In this document: piece after piece, positions 46,757 to 56,354 of the stretch
How positions within the stretch are numbered: the stretch's first letter is position 1
How the letters are laid out: each line of letters starts with the position of its first letter
Source: Maniola hyperantus
Lineage: Eukaryota; Arthropoda; Insecta; Lepidoptera; Nymphalidae
Direction: 5' to 3'
Assembly: GCF_902806685.2 (NCBI RefSeq)
Contig: NC_048550.1
Span: forward strand, 1,221,383-1,285,382
DNA: 64,000 nt
Notes under the pieces: generated by a model
What the model saw: the letters and a program-made list of their open reading frames with translations, nothing else
Database searches by the model: none
Told to the model about the DNA's origin: nothing
Program-made: the position numbers and the translations under genes

Positions 46757-47040
46757 AAAAAAACCGACCAAGTGCGAGTTCACCGAGGGTTCCGTACTAC
46801 AGTCGTATTTTTTCAACATTTTACACGATAAATCAAAAAGTATTATGCATAAAAATAAATAAAAATCTATTTTAGAATGTACAGGTTTCATGTGATACCC
46901 GACTTGGTATAGTTATCTTTGAAAATTGAAAATACTAATTATTTGAACATGAACACATTTTAATTTCATTTTGTTTCACAAATTCACGGTTTCCAGATTT
47001 ATACTTACCTACCTGCCAAATTTCGTGATTCTAGGTCTGA
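46757..47040. repeat. Family A repeat, internally shortened
   Basis: Starts AAAACCGACCAAGTGCGAG and ends in TTTCGTGATTCTAGGTC, immediately joined to a MITE fragment (GTCC...AAAGGTGAACCGTGCTTTTG). Between LIN37 and the Harbinger element. Confidence 0.7.
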
Positions 47041-47146
47041 TTTAGAAGTAACGATTTTAGTCCATATTTTAAAGGTGAACCGTGCTTTTGACATGACAGT
47101 TGATACAGAGTTAAAATGGCGAGTGAGAACTTAAAATTCATGTCTA

Positions 47147-47246
47147 ACCGCCGCATTCAGAGTCACTTAATCGTTACTTAAGACAATAATTAGTATGGAT
47201 ATGGAATGCCTTAAGTAACGATTAAGTGACTCTGAGTGCGGCTGTA
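47147..47246. mobile_element. Short palindromic MITE
   Basis: Arms GCCGCATTCAGAGTCACTTA and its inverse TAAGTGACTCTGAGTGCGGC enclose a 40-nt core, with TTAATCGTTACTTAAG on both strands. About 150 bp left of the Harbinger element. Confidence 0.85.
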
Positions 47247-47394
47247 AAACTTATTTTCTTTTGTTTCAGCCCTGTGTTAAGTACAGTGTTAAGCTACAAA
47301 ACCAAGCTGGTTTTTTATTATTTAAATTTTTATAGCATTTTTTGATTGATTTGATAGATGGTTTGTACTTTGTAGCATTAAGATATAACGATTA

Positions 47395-47409
47395 AGGTTC
47401 GTACGCACC
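47395..47409 (+). repeat. Left terminal inverted repeat of the Harbinger element
   Basis: AGGTTCGTACGCACC preceded by TTA. The repeat seems originally longer: the right end continues with AGCACGGCTAACATG (inverse strand), and its counterpart GCAGGGCTAACATG occurs on the left only at 47,791, after the inserted GC-rich palindrome. Confidence 0.95.
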
Positions 47410-47790
47410 TGAGCGGCGCGGCGCGGCGCTTCAGCGAGCTGCACGTCGCGGCACAGAGCGTCAAAATATCATTTCTATCATTTTGTATGGCGCATATCGC
47501 ACTAGAGCGGCGCTGCACAGCGCTTCACCACGCTTCACCGCGCGTTGCCGCGCGTCACATCTGGAGAGAATATTTTGAAGCGCAGCGAAGCGACGCGCAG
47601 TGCAGTGACGCTAGTGCGACATACCCAGCGGCGCGGCGCGGCGCTTCGCGCTCGTACGCGAACGGGTATAAAAGTGACGCGCAAGTGGCGCGAGGTGCCG
47701 CGTACTGAAGTTGTAGTGCGGTAGGCACCGTCGAGCGGCCTGAGGTGACGCGTTCTGCAGTCGGACTGAAGCGCCGCGCCGCGCCGCTCA
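47410..47790. mobile_element. GC-rich palindromic element nested in the left TIR
   Basis: About 381 bp, very GC-rich in an AT-rich setting. It begins TGAGCGGCGCGGCGCGGCGC and ends GCGCCGCGCCGCGCCGCTCA, exact inverse copies. A third GCGGCGCGGCGCGGCGCTTC lies at about 47,630. It contains TATAAAAG (47,667-47,674), the only TATA-like core element I see before the transposase start. Non-coding despite long open frames caused by base composition. Confidence 0.8.
47667..47674 (+). promoter_or_regulatory. TATA-like element upstream of the transposase
   Basis: TATAAAAG, 395 bp before the transposase ATG, inside the nested GC-rich element. Placement suits a core promoter with a 5' UTR of about 370 nt; no initiator was identified with confidence. 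Confidence 0.35.
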
Positions 47791-48068
47791 GCAGGGCTAA
47801 CATGAGGCCTACGAGAAAATTTTGTCTACGCATTTTGTCGTCTTATCTCTCCATGTCTACCGAAGCTAACATGGTTGCAAACGTCATTCGCCTCGTGACG
47901 TCTCAAGTAGAGATAAAGTGAATTTTTACTTATCTGTGGTATTTTTGTCTACGAGCGCTAACATGCCAACCTAATTTTCTCGACTTTTGACATTTAAAAT
48001 AGCGATAATTGTCGGTGTCGTTTCTTGTGGACGAGATCACTTGTCTTCAATAGATTAACGGAATTGCG
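47791..48068 (+). promoter_or_regulatory. Left subterminal region with repeated GCTAACATG motifs
   Basis: GCTAACATG occurs at about 47,795, 47,872 and 47,957. The inverse CATGTTAG occurs at about 56,149 and 56,224 near the right end. TTTGTCTACG-like words also recur on both sides (47,819 and 56,094). Subterminal repeats in this arrangement are usual binding sites for Harbinger DNA-binding proteins (inference). Confidence 0.5.
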
Positions 48069-50855
48069 ATGGCGGTTAATTTTTATAATTACTTGATATC
48101 GTTATACGAAGAGCGAGAGGCGCGCAAAATCCAGCGCAGACGAATTAGGGATGTGTGTGATCCATTTGATTTAGGCGATAGAGAGTTTCAATCGCTTTGG
48201 CGGATCTCCAAGCCGATGGCTCATTATATTGTAGGGAGACTTTCCGAGGATTTGGAGCCTCAAACCAGTGACGGCCTGCCTGTTCATCTCAAGGTAAGTG
48301 AAAATGCCTACCTACCGCTCGGAGTTATGTGTCTAAGAAGTACTTACTGAAAAAATAGTAATCTAAATATATAAAAGGAAAAGGTGACTGACTGACTGAC
48401 TGATCTATCAAAGCACAGCTCAAACTACTGGACGGATCAGGCTGAAATTTTGCATGCAGATAGCTATTATGGCGTAGGCATCTGCTAAGAAAGGATTTTT
48501 GAAAAATCAACCCCTAAGGGGGTGAAATAGGGGTTTAAAATTTGTGTAATCCACGCGGATGAAGTCGCGAGCATAAGCTAGTTTTATCAATAAACAATGG
48601 AGCCTCTTTGACTCGATGTTCAAGGGAAAGGTTACTTAACGAGGTAATGAACCTTTGACTACCTATCGAAGACTTTGTGACAAGGGGTTTTTAATTATCC
48701 TATTTAAACAAAAAAAGCAAATCAATGTTCTATGTAGACAACACAAGATAAGTCTTCTAAATATATAAAGGAAAAGGTGACTGACTGGCTGACTGATCTA
48801 TCAACGCACAGCTGACACTACTGGACGGATCAGACAGAAATTTGGCATGCAGATAGCTATTATGACATAGGCATCCGCTAAGAAAGGACTTTTGAAAATA
48901 CAACCCCTAAGGGGATGGAATAGGGGGTTGAAATTTGTGTAGTCCACGCTTGTTGATGAGTAATGAATGACACTTTCAACAAAGCAAGAAACATTTTGTA
49001 CCTACACAGATGTGAACAAAAATGTAAATAATAGTTGTTGTTATTGAGAACTTCTGCAAAAAAAACCGCCCTGTGAGCTAATTGATTTCTTGGAAATGGT
49101 TATTGAAATTCAAATTTCATTACTTCCTGTTTAAATTAATATAATTATTAAATTAATGACTGTGTCTTAGAGAGGATTTCGAGTTAATGTACTGATCCTA
49201 AAGAATAATGGTATTGTAGGTACTGTGCTCCATCCAATTTCTTGCCAATGGAGGGTACCAGAGGCAAGTTGGGCAAGACCACACAATGTGCCAGGCCCAA
49301 ACTACTGTAAGCAGTTTTCTTGGACAATTTCTGACTTCTATTTATAGAAGGTAAAATCATTTACGTTTAAATTGTTTTCAAAAAAATATATACCTACTTC
49401 TAGTGTTTGTCTACATAAAATATACCTATGTACCTACCTACCTACAAATTTCAGACTTTTGGCTGAGTGGGTTCATTTTCCTGGCTCTGAACCAAGCCGG
49501 AGGAGTGTGGCTTCAGAGTTTGAAGCGAAATTCAATGTGCCAGGAATAGTGGGGCTCCTGGATTGTACCCACATAAAAATATTTCCCCCGTCCGGCCCAC
49601 AAGGGGCCCATTATAAAAATAGAAGGAAGGATGCACACACCATTAATGTACAACTGGTATGTCTTTTTATTTCTTTTGTTTCATGTGATAAATAATATTA
49701 CTTCACAACTTTCACACTGACGACACAGATAGATGGAAAATAAAGTGATCCTATAAGCACTCCTATAAGGGTTTTTCCTTTGAAGTACAGAACCCTAAAA
49801 ATTTTAGAATTGAGTACTGAAGGTTTGCGAAATTTGAATTATGTGTATTTCTATATTCTAAAGGGAACTGTTTACAGTTCTTTTCGCAATTCATTTTGAA
49901 GTTATTGTTATAGATCTGTGATTCTAACTGTAGAATACTCAGCGTCAATGCGCGCTATCCTGGCAGGGTGCATGATGCCTTTATATGGCATCATTCATCT
50001 ATACGAGAGGAGATGAAAAGGCTGCATGACAGAAGAATCGGAAATTATTTCCTCTTGGGTAGGTCAACATACAATTTACACTTAATTAATTTAGGAAAAC
50101 ATTCAGACACTGTAAAAAAACTAGATAATGACGCTGAATTATTTTAATAAGTAAAAAATATATTATTCGGGGCTATAAACATATTATTAGAGCTACAGAC
50201 TTAACTACCACTAGGCTATTGTTACATTATTTTAATAACTTAAATATGTTATGGTATAAACATACCATAACATATTATTTAAGTTATTAAACTTTGTATT
50301 TTCACTATGTATTAACATAGTACAAATATACACTGAAACCATGAATAATAAAGCCATTTTGATATTTTATTATTGCAGGTGATTCAGGGTATCCATTGGA
50401 ACCTTGGCTAATGACCCCAATTCTGCATGCAGAACCTAACTCTCCTCAACAGAGGTACACGGATTGGCACTGCCAGGTACGGAATGCAGTGGAGAGGACA
50501 AACGGGTACCTCAAGGGTAGCCTAAGATGCCTGGGGATAGACAGAGTTCTGCACTATTCCCCAGAAAAAGCATCTGAAATTATATATGCTTGCTGCATCA
50601 TTTATAATTTGATGAAGCATTTTGGGTAAGCATTTTAATAATCTCTACATAACATTATTTTGTTATTAACTGAAGGTAATGTATTTAATTTATGTAATGC
50701 TGTTATGTTTTTACAGTGTACCATTGGAGGAAGATGTGATTGCAGGAAATGCTGAGCAGTACGGAGACAATGAGCCTGGAGTGGAAGAACCTAGGCATCT
50801 CCTAAGATTCTCCCGAGCCAAACGGGAGCAACTCATCGCCAATTATTTTAACTAG
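48069..50855 (+). CDS. Harbinger (HARBI1-like, DDE_Tnp_4) transposase, 362 aa, six exons
   Basis: Exons 48069-48293, 49220-49350, 49455-49656, 49914-50058, 50379-50625, 50717-50855; 1,089 nt, all phases matching. The N-terminal helix-rich part (FQSLWRISKPMAHYIV; LCSIQFLANGGYQRQVGQ) is the usual HARBI1 lead-in. Catalytic residues: D155 in GLLDCTH, D236 in GDSGYP, E273 in VRNAVERTNG; NARYPGRVHDAFIW lies between. No internal stop or frameshift. The enzyme would cut and paste the element together with its Myb/SANT partner. Introns 1 (926 bp) and 6-flanking DNA carry Helitron-like insertions. The stop TAG belongs to such an insertion; the predicted ancestral end differs by the last two codons' third bases only. 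Two decayed extra copies of exon 6 follow. Confidence 0.92.
48358..48582. mobile_element. Helitron-like repeat in transposase intron 1 (reverse)
   Basis: TCTAAATATATAAAAGGAAA at one end and GCATAAGCTAGT at the other. A second, truncated reverse copy is at 48,758-48,956. The TC start and CTAG end are clear here. Confidence 0.75.
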
Positions 50856-51065
50856 CTTATACTCGTGACTTCGTCCGCGTGGACTACACAAATTTCAAAC
50901 ATCTATTTCACACCCTTAGAGGTGGAATTTTCAAAAATCCTTAGCGAATGCCTACGTCATAATAGCTGTCTGCATGCCAAATTTCAGCCCAAACCGTCTA
51001 GTAGTTTGAACTGTGCGTTGATAGACCAGTCAGTCAGTCACCTTTTGCTTTTATATATTTAGATT
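50849..51065. mobile_element. Helitron-like repeat supplying the transposase stop codon
   Basis: Runs from CTAGCTTATACTCGTGACTT to TATATATTTAGA. The two downstream copies of the last exon read AATTATTTCAATTGAATGAAG without interruption, showing the empty site. The insert enters after TTTTAA, turning AAT TGA into AAC TAG. Confidence 0.8.
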
Positions 51066-51116
51066 GAATGAAGATTTTAAAAAAAATCACTGGTAGTATA
51101 ATATTTTATTTTGCTT

Positions 51117-51455
51117 TTTACAGTGTACAATTAGAGGAATATCCTGAAAATGCTGAGCAGTATGGAGACCTAGTTGAGTGGAAGAACCTAGGCATCTTCT
51201 AAGATTCTCCCAAGCCAAACAGGAACGACTCATTGCCAATTATTTCAATTGAATGAAGATTTAAAAAGATTTCACTGGTAGTATAATATTTTATTTTGCT
51301 TTTTACAGTGTCCAAAATTGGAGGAAGACTCTGTATCAGCACGGAGACAACAAGGCTAGTGAGGTGGACAAACCTAGGCACCTTCCAAGATCTCCCAAGC
51401 CAAACGGGTACACCGTAGGTACAACTCATTGTTAATTATTTCAATTAAATGAAGA
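51117..51455 (+). pseudogene. Two decayed tandem copies of transposase exon 6
   Basis: Copy 2 (about 51,122-51,255) and copy 3 (about 51,308-51,455) each follow a TTTTGCTTTTTACAG acceptor. They keep recognisable parts of the exon (GCTGAGCAGTATGGAGAC; CACGGAGACAAC; CCTAGGCA). Copy 2 reads 26 codons before a stop, copy 3 about 40. Exon 6 proper is at 50,717-50,855. They could act as alternative last exons but have diverged in frame. Confidence 0.75.
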
Positions 51456-51474
51456 TTTAAAAGCATATTACACA

Positions 51475-51770
51475 ATTGAAGATTATCTAAATGATAAAAG
51501 AGCGTGGATTTGACCTGCAGCTCGTTCCAGCAACGCGCAGGACTGCAAATACTTTTCTTATACATGGCATAATATTGTATATCAAATCTTTGAAAAGAGC
51601 AACCACCGAGTTTCTTGCTGGTTCTTCTCGGTAGGAAAGGCATTCCGAACCAGTGGTAGATGCATCTGACGTTTCAAATATACTTGTAAAAGTTATTTTA
51701 TTTTATTTTAACAGTATAGTACTTGTAAAAGTTTGATTGAATAAAAATCATTTTTATTTTAAATTTGTGT
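51475..51770. mobile_element. Non-LTR element 3' tail
   Basis: Carries TTCTTGCTGGTTCTTCTCGG, CATTCCGAACCAGTGGTAGA and an end near TTGAATAAAAATCATTTTTA. Inside the Harbinger element, between its two genes. Confidence 0.6.
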
Positions 51771-51780
51771 TTTATTTATT

Positions 51781-51782
51781 TA

Positions 51783-51817
<35 letters not shown>

Positions 51818-51818
51818 A
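51781..51818. repeat. (ATC)n microsatellite
   Basis: About twelve CAT units between the two Harbinger genes. Confidence 0.9.
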
Positions 51819-52029
51819 ATCACAGCCTGTTAGTAAGTAAAAAGTCAGATTCAATTGTTTATGATTAGTTTATTAAAAATAATGAAGTAGTTTACTAAAT
51901 CATATATACATAGATTGCGCAGTCCGTCATTAACTTGCAGTGTTCTAATAACTAAACGTGTTAGGTACCTATATCTTGTACGATGATACAGAACACTTCG
52001 TGTGCGACTTAGACTAGCACTTGACCAGT

Positions 52030-52440
52030 TTTTTAGGGTTCCGTACCTCAAGAGGAACCCTTATAGGATCACTTCGTTGTCTGTCGGTCTGTCCGTCGTG
52101 TCTGTCAATAAAACCTATAGGGTACTCCGTACTTCTCGTTGACCTAGAATCTTGAAATTTGGTAAGAAGGTAGGTCTTATAGCACAAGTAAAGTAATAAA
52201 TCCGAAAACAGTGAATGGGTGGTTACATCACAAAAAATATCAAAATGTATATTTTCAAAATAAGATAACTATACTAATATGAAAAGGATTTACCTGCATA
52301 CTCTAAAACAGATTTTTATTTATTTTTATGCATACCTAATAGTTTTTGATTTATCGTGCATAATGTCGAAAAAATACCTGAACTTACGGAACCCTCGGTG
52401 CGCGAGTCTGACTCACACTTGGCTGGTCTATTTGGCTTAT
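52030..52440. repeat. Family A repeat, near full-length, inside the Harbinger element
   Basis: Starts AGGGTTCCGTACCTCAAGAG and ends CTCACACTTGGCTGGTC. Reverse orientation relative to 22,265-22,680. Confidence 0.75.
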
Positions 52441-52744
52441 AAATGGCTATTTTGGACAGTTCTCAAGAATCAGTTTTAATGCATTTCAGTTTCTTAGAAG
52501 TAGATAAATATGAGCTGAAAATGTTGTTTTGGACTTGGTACAATTAATTTTCTTAATTGGGACAGTTAATTTTGTTATAGGAGTCTGACTCGCACTTAGC
52601 CGGTTTTTGCTTATGAGGTACCAACGGAACCCTAAACAAATTAAATCATTTTTTACACTTAATACTAACTAATAACTGTTGTAAGCTTGCACTTGTCACT
52701 AAAAATATTAAAAAAATCTTAAATAACACCTGTAACATAAATCG

Positions 52745-53050
52745 TCCTTCTAAATACAAAACATTATTGGCGCTGATTCTGTTGTCTTTCTTGAAACTAA
52801 ATTTAGTGTATCTGCATATTTTTCTTCGTAATATTGCTAAAAAAAGGACGGAACATGAATTTTACATTTATAGACTAAATTTTAGTGCAAGCTACAAATT
52901 TAAACAATAGGCTCGTGACAGGCAGCTAAAATCATGAGGTTTGACAGCTCTTAATTAATATTAAGCTCTCAAACTGTGTCTGTCCTGTCCTTTTCATATT
53001 ACTTTACATATTATAGTAAGAGGAAAATCTCTAAATTTAGTTGTGCTCAG
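52745..53050. mobile_element. MITE-like repeat overlapping the Myb/SANT stop codon
   Basis: Shares blocks with about 34,075-34,345 in reverse: ATTCTGTTGTCTTTCTTG, CGGAACATGAATTTTACATT and CTCTAAATTTAG, and beyond that GTTGTGCTCAGAATTAG matches GTTGTGTTCAAAATCAG. The shared end covers the last codons and TAA of the Myb/SANT protein gene (stop at 53,037-53,039). Confidence 0.6.
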
Positions 53051-55807
53051 AATTAGAGGGAGGAGGGCAGCGGAGACGGGCGGACTCTTCTTCTTTTTTG
53101 TCTTTTGCAATCCTATAACAAGATAAACACAATGTTATAAAGTACACAAACATTTAGATACTTTATTATTGGGGTGGAAGAAACTATTTTCTAAGGATGA
53201 GATCTATAGAGCGCACTGTGACTTAAGCTTAGACTTAAGACAGAGTTAAAACGAGACAGATCTCTCACACTCGTTTTAACTCAATTTTGAGTCTCAGCAA
53301 AGTTAAAATTGATTTAAAAAGATTGCACTTCTAGGTAAAAACATGAAACTGCAGTGTAATTGTTAAATATCCCTTAGGGTCCACACATTTTGGAGAAGGA
53401 GTATACTTAAGTAGTATCAGAGAGCGATAAAGACGATTATATTCAACGGTAATCTTACAGTCTATTGCAAAATAAGGCTGCTAGATTATTTTTGTTTTAT
53501 AATAATATATGTGAATCACTTGGAGGATTTGATTGTACTTGTCCTTCTCCAAAATATGTGGACCCTGCGGACCCTGTGGTGGATGCTGCGGACCGAGCTG
53601 TGGATCATGCTGCCCTAATGCTGTACGAAGATTTGCTAACATCGCCGCGCCGCTAGAAGGCGGCAATCATTCGCCGGCATGGCATCTGCGGTGGCTTCCA
53701 TAGTGTCTCAGCATAATGTTTAATGTGTCAATAGATTTTGTGAATAAAAGTTAAAATGATAAAAAAAAACCCTTACAATTACAATACATTAATGCTTACA
53801 AGTAAGAAAGGTGCCTTTGTGCAGTGATGGCCGCTTCTCGTCGTAAAGCGTTTGCTTCTGCGCGTTGAATATTTGCTGCTTCGCGTAACACATTTGCTTG
53901 TTTGCGTAATGCGTTCGCTGCCTTAAACCAAACAAATACACAATAGACTGTAGCTACACCATCAACAAAGTATGGATATAAAGGCAGAATACATTTGTCC
54001 ATTCTAAAGATTATCTTACTTTTGCTAAATTATTGCTCTCCAATTGAGCTGCTAAAAATCGATCATGTGGCAAGACTTTTCGAGCTCGGCTCTTTTGACC
54101 GCTTGGTGGTGCTGGGCGCTGACCAGTTTGTGGTCCTTGTTGCTGTGGAACCACATTTTGCATGCCCGAGGTGCTGGGGAATGCCACCGGTTCTAGTGCA
54201 TGTTCTGCTTGCAACTGGCCAAGAGCTGGCAGTGGAGTTGTGGTCTCCTGAGTGAACTAAAAGAAAGAGGAAAGTAAACACAGTTAAATACAATAGGTAC
54301 TCAGTGTAAATTCTAACTTTTAGTATTTAGCTATGCTTTAACAAATTATGCAAAATTGAAAAAATAAATGTTTAGAAATAGATTTAGAGCCTGCAATGTG
54401 CATAGCCGTGGTAGTCTAGCGGTTAACAAGTCCTATTTGGGAGTCGGGTTGAGGTTGTGGGTTTGATCGTGGGCATGCAAATCAACTTTTCAAAGTTATG
54501 AGCTTTTTAAGCAATTTAAATATCACTTTAACTATGAAAGAAAACATTGTGAGGAAACCTGCATGCGTGAGAGTTTTCTGTGTTCTCAAAGGCGTGTGAA
54601 GTCTGCCAATCTGCACAGGGCCAGCGTGGTGAACTATGGCCTAGGGTCTAGATCCTTTTCAATCTGAGAAGAGACTCAGTAGCGGGGCGATGATGGGTTG
54701 ATCATAATATATGTATATATTTCTTACACCAATTGGTGACTCCTCAGGACCACAACCCACTGCCATTTCCTGGCCAATTGTATTCAGAACATGCACTGCA
54801 TTGTCTGAAATTTGTGGAATCTCCACGCAATTCCCGGTGGCATTCCGGGCCTTTGTTGAGGCTCCACCCTCGTCTCGGGCCTTGCGTTTCTGGTCACGCC
54901 AGCACTTGAAACAAAAAGTTGTTAAATTAATGCACTTCTCTGTATATCTTAAGGAAATTGCTATAGTATATGAATGAATATTTATGTTCAACATAACTTT
55001 TAGATTTTGACAAATATAGCATTGATTTATTACATATATTATCATATATTTGCACTTACAGTTGCAGTGCAAATTAACCTCTGTCCAGTGAATATTAACG
55101 AATTATCAAAATAGTAGTCATGTTTTCTATAGTGGACTATTTACAATGTTAATCACTACAAAATTTTATATCTCTACTAGCTTATGCTCGCGACTTCGTC
55201 CGCGTGGACTACATAAATTTCAAACCCCTATTTAACCCATTTAGGGGTAGGATTTCGAAAAATCCTTTCTTAGTGGATACCTACTCTTTACAAAGAACAC
55301 ACCCTCCAAATTTCATGTCTCTAGGACCAGTGGTTTAGGTGTAGGTCAGTCAGTCAGTCAGGACTTTGAATTTTATATATACAGATAAATACGTATCTCA
55401 GCAACTTGAAATTACTTACAGATATATTATATTAAACCTCTTTCCAGTGAATTCCACTAGTCACTGATGCAAATGAAAACAGGTAGGTACTTCAACTTAC
55501 AATTTTCCATTGCTCCACCGATCTCTGCGGGCCGAGCTCGTCTAGCTCGCAGTTCAACTTTTCCCACTGGGAATTACAACTGGACGCCCCTAAAGGCGTC
55601 CTATAATCCCCAGCAGCAAATGCTGGGTGGCCGGCCATAAACTGGCACAAATAGGCGATTTGTGCCTTGTTGCTTCTGATACTGAAACATAGTGGTTTAA
55701 TTAATTCATGTTTGACTCCATATTAAGTAGGTAGGTTACTAGGTACACTTAATAATATCCATAATATCATCAAATTAATTTACTTACAACTTCTTATTAT
55801 TTTCCAT
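53037..55807 (-). CDS. Myb/SANT-like DNA-binding partner of the Harbinger transposase (270 aa, six exons)
   Basis: Exons 55788-55807, 55501-55681, 54728-54904, 54020-54256, 53800-53921, 53037-53112; 813 nt, phases matching. Residues about 8-80 form a Myb/SANT-like (MADF-type) domain: KAQIAYLCQFMAGHPAF, then SQWEKLNCELDELGP and QWKICWRDQKRKAR, with Trp residues in the expected spacing. Residues about 127-205 are Gln/Pro-rich and end in KSRARKVLPHDRFLAAQLE. Residues 206-240 form a heptad-like coiled coil (ANALRKQANVLREAANIQRA). In Harbinger elements this second protein binds the element ends and carries the transposase into the nucleus. Introns hold a SINE (54,405-54,700) and a Helitron-like copy (55,178-55,386). 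Terminal codons overlap a repeat. Confidence 0.85.
54405..54700 (+). mobile_element. tRNA-derived SINE in Myb/SANT intron 3
   Basis: Head TGGTAGTCTAGCGGTTAACA, degenerate B box GTTTGATCGTGGG, body GAAAACATTGTGAGGAAACC, end GATGATGGGTTGATCATAAT. Confidence 0.75.
55178..55386. mobile_element. Helitron-like repeat in Myb/SANT intron 2
   Basis: Begins ACTAGCTTATGCTCGCGACT and ends near TTTTATATATACAGAT. The centre has the GAACACACCCTCCAAATTTC variant also seen near 25,740. Confidence 0.65.
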
Positions 55808-56238
55808 TTTCAAAACGTTCATTAAAATTGTGAATAATTATGTTTTCGTAGTAAGTACTTAAATATGCGCTGTATTTTCAAAAACAACCTTAAAACAAGT
55901 TCTCAATGTCATTATGTCAAATGTCAATGTTAAAACGTCAAATTCAATACGTCAAATTGTCATAAAACGTCATTTTTAAACACAGACTCACCACAGACAA
56001 AACTGAATCTGATGGTTTCAGACAAAAATGAATGAACGAAATCGGTGTTGCAACATTAGAATATCGTATGATTTTGGTAAACCGCAACATCGGTTTGTCT
56101 ACGCGAGAATGTCAAGTCTTCGACGAGAATATTGCCTCTCGTGCCGACCATGTTAGTGTAAACGGGAAAACAGTAGACATCGACAAGATGTCTCTCTCTC
56201 TTCGCGAGATATCTCATGCGGCACATGTTAGCCGTGCT

Positions 56239-56253
56239 GGTGCGTACGAACCT
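56239..56253 (-). repeat. Right terminal inverted repeat of the Harbinger element
   Basis: GGTGCGTACGAACCT, inverse of the left end, followed by the TTA target duplication (56,254-56,256). Confidence 0.95.
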
Positions 56254-56354
56254 TTATGATATGTAACATTTTATTTATAGGATCATGAGTCATGACATTT
56301 AGGAATGAAACTGTATGACATTTTTAATATTGTTATTTATTACAGTAACATATT

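Larger units (their letters stand above)
47395..56253. mobile_element. Complete PIF/Harbinger DNA transposon (8,859 bp)
   Basis: Both ends carry the 15-bp terminal inverted repeat AGGTTCGTACGCACC (47395-47409 and, inverted, 56239-56253), and TTA flanks each side (47392-47394, 56254-56256), the target duplication of this superfamily. It encodes the two standard proteins: a DDE transposase (plus, 48,069-50,855) and a Myb/SANT-like DNA-binding protein (minus, 53,037-55,807), converging on 50.9-53.0 kb. It sits between the convergent genes LIN37 and ZCCHC4. Its introns and spacers hold later insertions (Helitron-like, SINE, non-LTR tail, family A, MITE), which make it larger than usual. Both coding frames remain open. 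Confidence 0.95.

Noticed and set aside
47487..47833. Open frames on both strands in the GC-rich left end of the Harbinger element
   Set aside because: They arise from CpG-rich palindromic sequence, start within the nested insertion and have no splice or homology support.
53481..53666. Pro/Gln-rich frame as an additional exon of the Myb/SANT gene
   Set aside because: The junction 53,800 to 53,112 already closes the frame (271 codons with stop). The extra frame has a possible acceptor but ends at a stop without a donor; kept only as a possible alternative end.
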